DNA of 64,000 nucleotides from Eunapius fragilis (GCA_963681505.1 OY811987.1:5781014-5845013), one strand, 5' to 3'. Shown: positions 40,474 to 52,203, counted from the first letter of the stretch. The notes: generated by a model not told the origin, from the letters alone. Translations and numbers: made by a program.

Positions 40474-41451
40474 TTAATGATCAGACTTCTTTGGTGTAAG
40501 TTGCTCCTGTGTATTAGGTTCCTCCATGCCTTCTTTGGCTTTGCTACGGCGATACAGACACCTTGTACAAATGAATTACAGGTAGTTAACAGTCAGTTAT
40601 TAACTACCCCCCCCCCCCAAGCCAACCAGTACCTGTTCCACCACAATGGCTTGGTACCATAGATCATTGCAACAATGACACCCACACCAACCAGTACCCA
40701 GGCCTGTAGGGGGGCGTTGAACCATGGCACTTCTGTTGGAAACCAAAGGAAAAGGTAACACACACACGCCACACACACACACACCATACATACTATCTGT
40801 TTTGGAAGTAACAATCGAGACAACCTCAAAGCCGGCTACCTTCAGCGCCAGTTTGGAACCATCATCTTTGAGAGCCTCAACCAGGGTGGAGGAGGGAAGC
40901 ACGGTGTCCGTTAAGGTACTGTACGCATACAGGTAGAAGGATTTGCTACAGCACAACGTTACGGAAAAATTATCGATAGCGTGCATCTAGCCAGTGGAGT
41001 CCAGGTCACGCTTACCACACACAGGTCTTAGCATTTTCGCACGATCCGTCAAAAGTGGGCGACGTTGGGGAGCAGTTGGTGACTACGTCAGCCGAAGAGC
41101 AAGTTGTGTTGGTCACCTTCGTCTCTCTTACACAATATCCGGTAACGTTGACATTTTTTTTTAAGCATAATATCGTGGTTATTACTCGGTCTCGCTGTGC
41201 TTGCCACTCGGGGCTAACTACTTCTGGAGCCATCATCGTCATTATCACTGTCTCCGCGGTGTCTTTATGAACCAAAGGGATGTAAGCAAAGTGTACCCTC
41301 GTGAAACTCTCAACTCGCCTTCGTGCTTTGCCGCTGCGGTTTCATTGCAAGTGCTGTCGTTCGTCTGATAACATCGGGGTAGGCATCCGTAGCTACGCGA
41401 GGCAGTTACCAAAAGAACACCAACTACACAAAACCAACAATTGCGCATCAT
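40474..41451 (-). CDS. Unrecognised type I membrane protein with Cys-rich ectodomain
   Basis: Not identified. A candidate first exon at 41451 encodes a signal peptide (MRNCWFCVVGVLLVTASRSYG) and a short Cys-containing stretch. Another exon (41020-41230) carries NVTGYC, NTTC, NCSP and NAKTC, with several possible N-glycosylation sites. Further exons are near 40810-40985 (KSFYLYAYSTL, then LVEALKDDGSKLALKVAGFEVVSI), 40630-40735 (membrane helix WVLVGVGVIVAMIYG followed by KPLWWNRYWL) and 40474-40560 (basic tail ending TPKKSDH). The join between the first two exons is unsure. Confidence 0.5.
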
Positions 41452-41558
41452 TTTTAATGAACATGACATTAGCTCCGCCCATAGGCGGGTACGTATTAAC
41501 ATGACATACATACATACATACATGTAGGCACAAAATAATATAAAAATGACAGAGAATT

Positions 41559-43350
41559 TCACGAGTGTGAATGGCATGTCACGGGGTGGAGGGTACAGAC
41601 TTGTTCATAAAGGGGGACTCTGTAGAACACGCCCACAGTCCTGAACTTAATCTGGGAAGAGAAGTAGTTGAACAGTGGTCCTTTGCACCTGGAGCACCAC
41701 GATGGATGACTTAACATGGCGGCCAGATGGCCAGGCAGGTGACCCCCATCCCAAGTCCCTTTGCGATAGATGATGGCACGCGCGGCTAGCTCTAATAATG
41801 GAGGGCAGTGCTCTAATGGCGTAATGCAGTGAGCACTGCTGGTCTGCTCATCCACCAGGCAGTTATTTTGGACTAAGGGGGTAAAAAAGGCGTAATTTAA
41901 GGTGAGAGAGAAGGCTAAGTGAGGTGCATGTGCAGGTATATGTGGAGTTTTTTTTTTTTTTTTTGTTGTTGTTGTGAATGAAATGAACTGGCTCCGGTAT
42001 GATTGGGTCACCTACCAGTGAATGTGTACAGTTCAAGAGACTCTACAGAAGCCGGCAGATACAAAAGCCTGTTGTTCCTCAGGTGGAGCTCCTTGAGATG
42101 ACGCAGTCTGCCCATGTGGAGTGGAAGAACCACAAGCCTGTTCAAAGTAGAGATACATAAGTGTCCTTGCTCACGGGGGTTTAAAAAATGCGTTGCTCAC
42201 GGGGGTTTAAAAAATGCGTGTCCATGTAAGGTTAACATGAGCCCTGCCTACCTATTGTTTGACAACCAGAGCCGAACCAACGATGTGCATTCAGTGATGG
42301 AGTCAGGCAGGGAGACTAGCTCACACCCTGAGACGTCCAACTCCTCCAAAGAAGTCAACTGACCAAACTGTTCCGGCAGGGTTGAAAAATGATTTTCACC
42401 ACTGTATAGGATCTGGAGGCAAGCACAAGTGTGTGACTGCTTTGCCACACCATTCTCTTGCCTACTTTAAGGTTTCTCAGCTTGCACAATTCGTCTGGAA
42501 GTTGTGCGATCTGGTTTGCACTGGGGAAGTTACGAGCATCAACATTAACCCCTGTGCTGCAGTAATTCCAGACCATGGCTCCCATCCATCCCCCCCCCCC
42601 TCTCCATGGCTCCCATCCATCCCCCCCCCTCCAAGGGGCACAAGAACACACACCCCTCTCTCCATCCCTCTAGTTGGATCTTATTACTCACTGAAGGCTA
42701 AGTTCTTCAAGATGCTCCAAGTACCCAATACTTGAGGGGAGATCCAATACACTGTTGTTGGTTATGTTTAGTAGAAGTAGCTTCTTCAGATTACCAATTT
42801 CTGCTATTGATTATAACAAACGAGAGCACATCCCATAAGATCACATTTGTCTCCCTACCGTGGTCATGCCCCACCCCCTTCAATGTACTTGGACTACTTT
42901 CATGTACCAGACCATGTGTCCAGACCATCACCATCACCATCCCCATCTTGTATGCTGTCCACATTCCTTTAATGCCTCCATGCCACACCCACCCGCATGC
43001 CACACCCACTTACATGGTAGTCTCCCAAGTCTATTGTTTTTCACGTCCAGTTCCACAAGCTTTGAAAGCTCACATATGCTATCCTGCAGTGGTGTAGATG
43101 TGAGCACCACTGGTATTAAAGGGTCATGCGAGCACCACTGGTATAGAAGGGTCATGTGAGCACCACTGGTATAGAAGGGTCATGTGAGCACCACTGGTAT
43201 TAAAGGGTCATGCGAGCACCACTGGTATAGAAGGGTCATGTGAGCACCACTAGTATAGAAGGGTCATGTGAGCACCACTGGTGTAGAAGGGTCATGTGAG
43301 CACCTCTGGTGTATCAGGGTCATATGAGCCACTGGCACCTCCCAGTACAA

Positions 43351-43402
<52 letters not shown>

Positions 43403-43848
43403 TTTGGCTGTCCTTACAGGGAGTGTGACAAGGCAGTTATATTGAAGAAATAGTTCTTTCAACCCTCGGAGCCTTCCTATGTCCTCAGGAAGGGACACAA
43501 GTCTGTTGTTGGACAAGTTGAGGGACACCTGTACGGGCTATATGACGTCACAGTGCAGAGCACATAACTACCCTACCAGCTGTGTTCCAATTAGTGGCAC
43601 ATTGGAGGGACACAATTTCAAGTGCGCATAGCTGCAGCAAAAGATGTTTGTGTGTATACTCCCACAGAGAACTGTGCGCACTACGGCTCTCACCTCAGGT
43701 CGAACTCGGTGAACCTGAAGGCGCACGCTGCTTCCGTGCATCTTACCGCCGCGACGTAGCCGGTCCCGTGGGCCCTGCATATGGAGTTGCTCTTGGCGTG
43801 GCAGCAGTTCGCACATAGGCTGTAGCTGCAGGTGGACACGAGAGTCAT
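41559..43848 (-). CDS. LRRC58: LRRC58-like leucine-rich repeat protein
   Basis: The first exon (43694-43848) encodes a Cys-rich start (MTLVSTCSYSLCANCC). Leucine-rich repeat exons follow near 43415-43528 (LNLSNNRLVSLPEDIGRLRGLKELFL), 43010-43092, 42690-42810, 42470-42530, 42243-42415 and 42020-42135. The last exon (41559-41880) holds CPPLLELAARAIIYRKG, LPGHLAAML, a CSRCKGPLF zinc-ribbon-like motif, then FRTVGVFYRVPLYEQVC. That C-terminal block matches LRRC58 as I recall it (LLELAAR, LPGNL, C-x-x-x-x-CGGVYF, YRLPL). LRRC58 has been linked to cullin-RING substrate recognition. The C-terminal tail is shorter than in mammals. Confidence 0.82.
42169..42219. repeat. Direct 25-bp duplication
   Basis: Two adjacent copies of GCTCACGGGGGTTTAAAAAA(TGCGT) in an LRRC58 intron. 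Confidence 0.8.
43095..43320. repeat. About 29-bp minisatellite in LRRC58 intron
   Basis: About eight copies of GAGCACCACTGGTATAGAAG plus GGTCATGT. In the gene's direction each unit ends with CTATACCAG, an acceptor-like sequence. A CA tract follows at 43353-43395. Confidence 0.85.
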
Positions 43849-44119
43849 GGCATGGCATCGGCGAGCGGTTCAGAGAGTGTCCAGACCTGCATGCTCTCTT
43901 TGCGTTCACTTGGTTACAACTGCAAGTGTTCATATTACAAGTTTTTTTTATTTTTTTAATTAAGGCACATCCACACTCCAAAGGAAGTGTTGTCGCTTAC
44001 CCTCTACAAGGAAACTGAAGAGTTGTAGGAGGGTTGATTTCAGTTTCGAAATGATCGGGTTTTGCTGACTGGATTTGATCACCGTTTGTGATCACATCCG
44101 ATGTATGTTCCTAATATAG

Positions 44120-44396
44120 TTACGAAATGATCAACACATACGCCATTGTCTTTAGTTTGCATACACTAGTGTTGATAGAAGGGGATTCCCTTGCTTGAGG
44201 AACGGAAGGCAACAGTCTCTTATTCTCTCTAGGCAAGGACTTCTTTGCACGCGATGTCGCAACAGCCGTTAGCCAGGCCCGTAAACCATATAAGCCGCGA
44301 GCCCGAGGTCTGAATATGGCTATTACGGTTAGCGTTACCAGAAGAACTATTAAGAGAACCGCCATCAGTAGAACCGTCTCTTCCAGGGGTAGCATC
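44120..44396 (-). CDS. Possible small membrane protein overlapping the AP5M1 end
   Basis: A 91-residue ATG-initiated frame with one strong hydrophobic helix (VLLMAVLLIVLLVTLTVIAI) followed by a basic flank. It overlaps the last coding exon of AP5M1 in another frame for about 165 nt. It may be chance, or a second frame on the same transcript. It is not recognised. Confidence 0.25.
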
Positions 44397-47300
44397 GCCC
44401 GTTGACTGCAGTTCGAAGTACGAAATGGGCGACGCCCCCTTCGTGTTGTCCCAGGTTGGTAGATCAATTTTATGCAATTTAAAAATCGTGGGACACAACG
44501 TAAACACGCAAGTCAGATTACGGGCGCAATGCCGGTTTTTACATCTCCGTGTGAGTTCCATATCCTATATTCTGATGCTGACAGTTCCTTTGCTAAAGAC
44601 AAATGACAAACTTCTCAATCACATACACACACACACACAACCTTACCAAGTGTAATTTTGCATTTAGTGCTGGGATAGAGTGATACTGATCTGGCATCAA
44701 TGCCACACCCACTGAGTGTGAAGTCAGCAATCTTGAAAATGATCTAGGAACCAAGGATGTGATAGTAAGGAGGTAAGGATGAGACCATAGGAGGAGGTAA
44801 GGATGAGACCACAGGAGGAGGTAAGGATGAGACCATAGGAGGAGGTAAGGATGAGACCATAGGAGGAGGTAAGGATGAGACCATAGCAGGAGGTAAGGAT
44901 GAGACCATAGGAGGAGGTAAGGATGAGACCATAGGAGGAGGTAAGGATGGGACCATAGGAGGAGGTAAGGATGAGACCATAGGAGGAGGTAAGGATGAGA
45001 CCATAGGAGGTAAGGATGAGACCATAGGAGGAGGTAAGGATGAGACCATAGGAGGAGGTAAGGATGAGACCATAGGAGGAGGTAAGGATGAGACCATAAG
45101 AGGAGGTAAGGATGAGACCATAGGAGGAGGTAAGGATGAGACCACAGGAGGAGGTAAGGATGAGACCATAGGAGGAGGTAAGGATGAGACCATAGGAGGA
45201 GGTAAGGATGAGACCATAGGAGGAGGTAAGGATGAGACCATAGGAGGAGGTAAGGATGAGACCATAGGAGGAGGTAAGGATGAGACCATAGGAGGAGGTA
45301 AGGATGAGACCATAGGAGGAGTTAAGGATGGGACCATAGGAGGAGGTAAGGATGAGACCATAGGAGGAGGTAAGGATGAGACCATAGGAGGTAAGGATGA
45401 GACCATAGGAGGAGGTAAGGATGGGACCATAGGAGGAGGTAAGGATGAGACCATAGGAGGAGGTAAGGATGAGACCATAGGAGGTAAGGATGAGACCATA
45501 GGAGGAGGTAAGGATGAGACCACAGGAGGAGGTAAGGATGAGACCATAGGAGGAGGTAAGGATGAGACCATAGGAGGAGTTACCAGTAAAACTTACATTT
45601 ATATATGCATTCTGTCGAACACAAAATGGATCATCTTGTGCATCAGCTCCCTGGAGTGGTCCATCACTTTGAAAAGAGACAGTGGCCTGGAGAGAAACCT
45701 CAGGTGTCTTAGCCGGGAACTTCTGACCTGAGGAAATTCCCCTGGTACCCACAGCAGCATGTTCCCCCCCCCCCCCCCCCCTCCCGACTCTCCACAAAAA
45801 CTAACCTATGTTCCAAACAAGCTTCCTTTTGTCCTGAGAAAGGGTCAAAATGGGTGTCAGCGATGAAGGAGTTATGGATACACCTTCCACTTTTTCAACT
45901 GGCCCTCTGTTTTCAGTACGACACGCTCACAAGGCGCACAAAGCAGTAGGATAGGCAAACACACTGCAATACTACATACCTGTTAAAGAATGGGATGTGA
46001 ACTTCACAGTACTCAAAGCTATTCTTCACACTATCGATCAGTTTAAGTTGGATTAGAAGTGTAACAGACTTGTCATCCTAATAGAGGAACACAGCATGGT
46101 TAGGGTGTCATCCTAATAGGGGAACGCAGCATGGTTAGGGTGTCATCCTAATAGGGGAACGCAGCAAGGTTAGGGTGTCATCCTAATAGGGGAACGCAGC
46201 AAGGTTAGGGTGTCATCCTAATAGGGGAACGCAGCAAGGTTAGGGGAACGCAGCAAGGTTAGGGTGTCATCCTAATAGGGGAACGCAGCAAGGTTAGGGG
46301 AACGCAGCAAGGTTAGGGTGTCATCCTAATAGGGGAACGCAGCAAGGTTAGGGTGTCATCCTAATAGGAGAACGCAGCAAGGTTAGGGGAACGCAGCAAG
46401 GTTAGGGTGTCATCCTAATAGGGGAACGCAGCAAGGTTAGGGTGTCATCCTAATAGGGGAACGCAGCAAGGTTAGGGTGTCATCCTAATAGGGGAACGCA
46501 GCAAGGTTAGGGGAACGCAGCAAGGTTAGGGTGTCATCCTAATAGGGGAACGCAGCAAGGTTAGGGTGTCATCCTAATAGGGGAACACAGAAAGGTTAAG
46601 GTGTCATCCTAATAGGGGAACGCAGCATGGTTATGGGGTAAAGTTGTTACGGGCACTCATGTGGTAACATGTACGGATGTGGGTGCTGTAGACATGTGGG
46701 TGTGGTAATGTAGATGTGTAGGTGTGAAGATGTAGGTGTGAGTGTGGTGACATGTGAATATGGTGGTGCAGACGTATGTACCTTCATTTGGTAGAACCCC
46801 CTGATGGGAAGATAAGGGAGGGGGTTCACCTTGTAGTGACACAGAGCGACGCTGTCGCCAGGTGGTGTGAAACGAATCCTTCGACTGGTGAGGTCTGGGG
46901 AGGAGGACGAGACGTGTTGTGCATCAGCCATCTGCACACAAGGATGCACCAGCAGGTAGTCCAACGGAGGTGACCCTGGGGGACTGCTGACCATCAGGGA
47001 GACATCAGGACAGCCATCCACTTCAGCCTATGGACACATCCTTTAGTAAATGGTTAAGACACACCCACTATGTAATGGCTAAGGGCATATCCACTAACAA
47101 TGATTAAGCCACACCCACTAGTACTGTTAAGCCACACCCACTAGTAATAAGACACACCCACTAAATAATGGTTAAGGGCATATCCACTAGTAATGTTAAG
47201 CCACACCCACTAATAATTGGTCAATGTACCCACCTTGCATACAACTGTTCCATATGTTTCCCAAACGTCCAACACATCAGGCAGTTTGTCATACTGCACT

Positions 47301-48908
47301 GCTCTGATCTCCTCCTTAATGCTTAGCATCAGCCGGGAGCCTCCCCTTGTTGTATCCAGGACCCAAGAGGGTTGCTATGGGAACAGGGTGGGAAGGGGGG
47401 GGGGAGGACTCTTAAGGTGAGGAACCTGCCCCCCCCCCCCCCCTATGGAGTATGGAACCCCCTTGAGGTCACCTTTTGTTTGGGCATGGGGGTGGAAATA
47501 GGTCTTCTCTGAGATAGGTGCTTGAGGGTGACAGGGTTGGTTTCCATGAGTGTGCCCAAGGGGACTGACAGGCAGAGGTACTGATACAACTCAGCTATCT
47601 TGGGGGAGGTCTGGGGAGGAGCATGATAGTTTGGGTGGGAAAACTCCTCCCCCTTATGCTGATGGACGAACCTCATAGAGTTCTTTGGTGTCTGCACCAA
47701 GGACTTCAGATATCTTATCAAGTAGAACCACTGCAGCTGGAATGCTGGGTCTATGTGGGCAAAAGTGAAGGGGGTGGGGGGGAAAGAGTGAGGGGTGGAG
47801 GGGAAGGAGTGAGGGGTGGAGGGGAAGGAGTAAGGGGTGGAGGGGAAGGAGTGAGGGGTGGAGGGGAAGGAGTGAGGGGTGGAGGGGAAGGAGTGAGGGG
47901 TGGAGGGAAAGGAGTGAGGGTGGAGGGGAAGGAGTGAGGGGTGGAGGGGAAGGAGTGAGGGGTGGAGGGGAAGGAGTGAGGGGTGGAGGGGAAGGAGTGA
48001 GGGGTGGAGGGGAAGGAGTGAGGGGTGGAGGGGAAGGAGTGAGGGGTGGGGGAAGGAGTGAGGGGTGGGGGAAGGAGTGAGGAGTGGAGGGAAAGGAGTG
48101 AGGGGTGGAGGGGAAGGAGTGAGGGGTGGAGGGAAAGGAGTGAGGGTGGAGGGGAAGGAGTGAGGGGTGGAGGGGAAGGAGTGAGGGGTGGAGGGGAAGG
48201 AGTGAGGGGTGGAGGGGAAGGAGTGAGGGGTGGAGGGGAAGGAGTGAGGGGTGGAGGGAAAGGAGTGAGGGTGGGTGGAGGGGAAGGAGTGAGGGTGGAG
48301 GGGAAGGAGTGAGGGGTGGAGGGGAAGGAGTGAGGGGTGGAGGGGAAGGAGTGAGGGGTGGAGGGAAAGGAGTGAGGGTGGAGGGGAAGGAGTGAGGGTG
48401 GAGGGGGAAGGAGTGAGGGATGGAGGGGGAAGGAGTGAGGGGTGGAGGAGGGATCCTGCTTACATTTCAACTAATTTTGGTCGCTGGTCTCCACATGCCC
48501 CCACCATTGGAACGGCCACAAACAGCAGGCCATTCTACAGACGCCAAGAGGAACGACATATTAACCCTCTGCATCCCGCCATGCTGTATGCCCCTAACCA
48601 ACTCAATGCAGACCACAGGCCAAAGCTTCCCTCCAAAAAGTTCAAAGACAGGTCTCTGAAAGGAGAGAGCGGAACTGTCCCTTTCATATACAAACTGCGG
48701 AAGAGAAGAGGTCAGAGATGGTGGTGTGTGGGGGTGGGGGAGCCCGCTTACCTCTCGTGTTGCAGGCATACATGTCAATACTACCGCCTCGCAGAATTCA
48801 TTATCACGGGGTAGAGGGTAGTAGAGAGATGGCGCCAACAGCTTCGCGCGTCGTTCCACCGTAGGAAACCGGCTAGGGAAATTGACGTGGCTTAGCCCCG
48901 CCTACTTT
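44229..48908 (-). CDS. AP5M1: AP-5 complex subunit mu (AP5M1)
   Basis: Medium subunit of the AP-5 adaptor of late endosomes. From the 5' end, exons encode FPTVERRAKLLAPSLYYPLP (about 48770-48890), FGGKLWPVVCIEL (about 48590-48700), NGLLFVAVPMVGACGDQRP (about 48475-48540), PAAVVLLDKISEVLG (about 47670-47750), YQYLCLSVPLGTLMETNP (47470-47611), DVSLMVSSPPGSPPLDYLLVHPCVQ with LPIRGFYQMK (46780-47030), DDKSVTLLIQLKL with FEYCEVHIPFFNR (45980-46077), FPAKTPEVSLQATVSF with DPFCVRQNAYIN (45600-45735), IIFKIADFTLSGCG (44660-44744) and TWDNTKGASPISYFEL (from about 44545). Each block matches human AP5M1 in order. The very 5' end is unresolved because the frame upstream of 48908 meets a stop. The last frame runs about 50 residues beyond the human end. 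Confidence 0.88.
44755..45588. repeat. 24-bp minisatellite in AP5M1 intron
   Basis: About 35 copies of GAGGTAAGGATGAGACCATA(GGAG), some shortened by 3 bp. It sits in the intron between the NAYIN exon and the IIFKIADF exon. The long minus-strand frames of YGLILTSS repeats are artefacts. Confidence 0.92.
46071..46630 (-). repeat. 35-bp minisatellite made of the exon's own 3' splice site
   Basis: Read on the minus (gene) strand the unit is GATGACACCCTAACCTTGCT followed by GCGTTCCCCTATTAG. The real junction is CTATTAG|GATGACA, with the AP5M1 exon starting at 46077. Each unit thus repeats the pyrimidine tract, the AG and 7 exonic bases. Some copies are truncated to the CGTTCCCC-CTAACC part. Confidence 0.93.
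47045..47225. repeat. Diverged repeat with CCACACCCACTA core
   Basis: Seven or so imperfect copies of TTAAGCCACACCCACTAGTA in an AP5M1 intron. Confidence 0.75.
47770..48450. repeat. 21-bp minisatellite in AP5M1 intron
   Basis: About 32 copies of GTGAGGGGTGGAGGGGAAGG(A). The purine strand is the plus strand, so the gene strand is a pyrimidine tract leading to the acceptor CCCACATAG. Confidence 0.92.
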
Positions 48909-49113
48909 CCCACCCTGCACGTTTTCCTCCATAGTTCCGCGCACATGCTTCTAAAAGGCTCTCAGATAACATACGTACCGAGAAAATAGAGTTTTTCCTT
49001 TGCTCGCTTCTTTAGATGGCGGCCGAATGACCCACACCGCTCGAACACTCATTGCTCAAATTAATTAATTAGCAAGCCAAACGATTGGTTAATAAACTGA
49101 CAACTAATATGGA

Positions 49114-49806
49114 ATGAAGGCTGATGCAACTAGGTGGGTGTCCAAAGTGGCGCGCGGTCCAGTCAGACACCAGAAAGCAGCCTTTAGTTCGGGGCCCAAC
49201 CTCATCGGACCCTCTGACCCCCTATCTAACATTCGACCCATCAAACGGAGAGACCCTCGCAATGATGCAGTGGGTACTACGCGTGTTGCCATGGTCTATG
49301 CTGTACGTTGTGCCCTTGTACAGGAGAAAGCACTTCACGAGCTGGAGAAGGACGTGTGGAAATTTAACCATCATTTTTGGAGCGAACACAACTCAAAATT
49401 CGACGAAGTGAGTGCCATCAATTTCACTGCTCCCCTGTACTACGCTTGAGGCCTACGATAGTGCAAAGCGCTGTTCATTGAAAAGACCCTTTTGGAAAGA
49501 CGGCAACTAGGCATGGACGGTGAGCCTTGTTTCCCCCTTCCCACGAGTCTCAAAACTGTCCCACATTTTGCAAAGAACCTGTGCAGAAGCTGACTGCAAA
49601 CGAACTGTCTGTTTTCTACAAGCAGTTTTTGAACGAGAGCTATAGAGATCAAACAGCATATTTCAGGTGGGGTGTTTCAGTGTGCATTACAAATGCATGC
49701 ACGCTAAACCTTCAACGCACCCAGGCGCTGGCTTCGACATAACGTTGCACTCACATGGCAGTCGCTGAAGATGCACTTGTATAACCTTTTAAAGTGGCAG
49801 AAGTAG
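49114..49806 (+). CDS. COA8: COA8 (APOPT1)-like cytochrome c oxidase assembly factor
   Basis: Mitochondrial protein needed for complex IV stability. Five exons in phase: 49114-49269, 49324-49407, 49462-49519, 49576-49666, 49725-49806 (156 residues). LIGPSDPLSNIRPI matches the WIGPPDRSSNLRPV block of human COA8. LHELEKDVWKFNHHFW, ANELSVFYKQFLNE and the final WLRHNVALTWQSLKMHL followed by a lysine-rich end match in order. The 54-nt intron 49270-49323 is in-frame and stop-free, so reading through would add 18 residues; the spliced form aligns better. The N-terminal presequence is short. Confidence 0.85.
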
Positions 49807-49936
49807 GGACGTGCTACTAGATAATACTGTCAGCAGTGACCACCTTTGTGCATGTACTAGCCATGCTCTGGTTCAATGCTAGTAGATAAATATGCAGTGT
49901 TGTTAAATATGCATGTGTGGGCCCTCCATCTGAAAG

Positions 49937-50622
49937 CTAATGAAGCTGAACATGAACACGTCTGTTTGCTTCCATCATGTGGACATGGTTTGCATCTGAT
50001 TTTCTTTCAAGCCGATCGATTTGGGCATTTTGACGGTCGAGCTCAGTGCCCATGTCTGTGGCAATACCCTTCAGGTTCGTTAGTATGTCAGAGACTTCTC
50101 TACAGGTGTGTGCAGTAAAAATAAAAAGTCCATACTGTGTATGTGGTGGAAGGGAAGAGATTGAGGTATACACACTCACTGCATATTCTCTTCCATTTCC
50201 TCTTCTTTCTTGTCATTGGTAACATGCTTTATGATAGGACCGTGAGCACGTCCGCTACTTGAAGGTGAGGCGGGTTGGCTAACAATGGCATCCTCTTGAG
50301 CGGTAGGATTCGCGCCTTTTCCGTACACCTTCTTGTACATCTTCGTCCTTACAACGTGAGCCCTACAGCAACCGCAGGAAACGCAGAAACAACACTTCTC
50401 CAGTGCGCCGAGATGCTTATCTGCCTGCTTCAAGTCCACATCCATTTCATCCAAACGGCGTTCGGTATTGTCAAGAGTCTCCCCCTGCTCGTTTAATGCT
50501 ACGAGAGTGCTCACTCCGATCTCGTTCGTCTCCGCCACCACTTGTCGTATTCTTCGAGTAGCTTCTAAGGTTTCGTTATTAACAAAGTCTATTCTCTGAT
50601 CCAAGTCAGTGGGCGTATCCAT
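49937..50622 (-). CDS. SNAP-25-like Qbc-SNARE, copy A
   Basis: Plasma-membrane SNARE providing the Qb and Qc helices of the fusion complex. Two exons (50180-50622, 49937-50099), about 201 residues. The Qb helix spans residues 13-75 with the zero-layer glutamine in ALNEQGETLD. The linker carries a dense cysteine cluster (CCFCVSCGCC), the expected palmitoylation site. The Qc helix (VTNDKKEEEMEEN, then VSDILTNLKGIATDMG and DRQNAQIDRL) has its own zero-layer glutamine. The whole Qc core sits in the second exon. It faces COA8 tail to tail. Confidence 0.92.
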
Positions 50623-51171
50623 CGTTCTCTTGTCAAAGTGTTATACCAGCTGCCGATAGTACCGGTCCCGCCATGGTGTTAAATCAGCACACTGGGAAAC
50701 GTATATACTAGTATGTTTGGATGTACATTAAGATTTGAACGAGCGTATGTGGCGGGCCGAAGTTTTTTCTTGACCCAATGTACAATACTAACTTGTGGAA
50801 TTTATGTCGCATTAAAATCAAATTGCTATATCTTCAGAACTGATAATGACTTCCTATAAGCAAAAACATCACAATCGGGGACCGACGTTACATGCTTGAG
50901 GTTTGTTATTAGTTAATTCATTACTGAGATATAGATAGCTGTGCAAAGTACCCGCTCGATTCGCGCTAATGATTTAAGCATTCAATGTATGAGAGGCGGT
51001 GATTAACGACGGTACCCTGCTTGTGCAACTTGAGTTATTGCTCATATAGAAATGGTGTAGTACGAAGCGTTGAAAATAGGAAGTCAACATGGGCGCCCCC
51101 AGCTTTTCTGGAAGGGGGGAGGGGGGGCCAGGATAGGGCAAGGGGGCGCCATTTGACAGCCGCGAATACGT

Positions 51172-51198
51172 TGTCCGCTTTCGGCCGATTCAACCAGT

Positions 51199-51237
<39 letters not shown>

Positions 51238-51425
51238 GCTGTCCGCTTTCGGCCGATTCAACCAGTGGGGGGAGGGGGGTGCTTTCGGCTGATTCAACCA
51301 GTGGGGGGGGGGGGGGCTGATGTCAGCTTTCGGCCGATTCAATCAATGAGGTGTCCGCGCTTTCGGCAGATTCAACCAGTGGGCGGTGGATGCTGTCCGC
51401 TTTCAGCCAATTCAGCCAGTGGGGG
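51172..51425. repeat. G-rich tandem repeat (TTTCGGCCGATTCAACCAGTG)
   Basis: Five or so imperfect copies of TGTCCGCTTTCGGCCGATTC separated by poly-G runs, the longest about 48 G. The neighbouring 50640-51170 shows nothing gene-like. Confidence 0.85.
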
Positions 51426-51531
51426 TGCGCATGTATGTAAACAAGGGGCCCCCCCCCCCCCCCCCCCGGGGACGCGCATGGTCAATAGCGTTAAAAGTTC
51501 AAGGAGATATCGCAATTTGATTTTGTGTTCC

Positions 51532-51731
51532 NNNNNNNNNNNNNNNNNNNNNNNNNNNNNNNNNNNNNNNNNNNNNNNNNNNNNNNNNNNNNNNNNNNNN
51601 NNNNNNNNNNNNNNNNNNNNNNNNNNNNNNNNNNNNNNNNNNNNNNNNNNNNNNNNNNNNNNNNNNNNNNNNNNNNNNNNNNNNNNNNNNNNNNNNNNNN
51701 NNNNNNNNNNNNNNNNNNNNNNNNNNNNNNN
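51532..51731. other. Assembly gap (200 N) flanked by identical sequence
   Basis: The 42 bases before the gap (from GTTAAAAGTTCAAGGAGATA at about 51490) are repeated exactly right after it (51732-51773). The two contig ends probably overlap, so the true gap length may be zero or negative. Confidence 0.9.
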
Positions 51732-51886
51732 GTTAAAAGTTCAAGGAGATATCGCAATTTGATTTTGTGTTCCATAAGTATTCAATGTTTGATTACTTTT
51801 CGTTAGCACGTGATCGTGATCGGCATCAACAAGGCGTATTAACTTGTATTGTGTGACAGATTACGGGACCTGCTGACATTTAATTA

Positions 51887-52196
51887 GGGGGCTTGTCCAA
51901 ACTATGTTTGGAAAAATTAACGTCATTGTGATGTTAACATATTAACCCCCCCCCCCCCTCTAAGCGTCATAGCGTTTTTGTTAGATTAGTAGCATGAAAC
52001 ATTACTCAATGTGCAGTGTAGACGTAACTGCTGCCACTGGAGTCAACGCTGCAGCTAACTAGATGTTCCGTATTATAAAGCAATACTTGCGGACAATAAA
52101 ATTTTTCTTAACGTCACAGCCTCTCCCCCCCCCCCCCCCCCCCCCCCAACGTCACAATGACGCTAATTTTTCCAAACATAGTTTGGACAAGCCCCC
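51887..52196. mobile_element. Harbinger-type MITE upstream of 2OG oxygenase copy 1
   Basis: A 310-bp element with about 50-bp terminal inverted repeats starting GGGGGCTTGTCCAAACTATG and ending with the complement. It is flanked on both sides by TTA (51884-51886 and 52197-52199), the target duplication typical of PIF/Harbinger elements. The right end stops 7 bp before the ATG of the next gene. Confidence 0.85.
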
Positions 52197-52203
52197 TTAC
52201 ACA

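Noticed and set aside
44724-45797. 357-codon minus-strand frame of YGLILTSS repeats
   Set aside because: An intronic 24-bp minisatellite within AP5M1; only the first part (VSLQATVSF to NAYIN) is exon.
47751-48470. Ser/Pro/Thr-rich minus-strand frame of 239 codons
   Set aside because: Product of the 21-bp minisatellite in an AP5M1 intron.
52063-52203. N-terminal extension of oxygenase copy 1
   Set aside because: The extension translates MITE sequence and poly-C; similarity with copy 2 begins only at about 52208.
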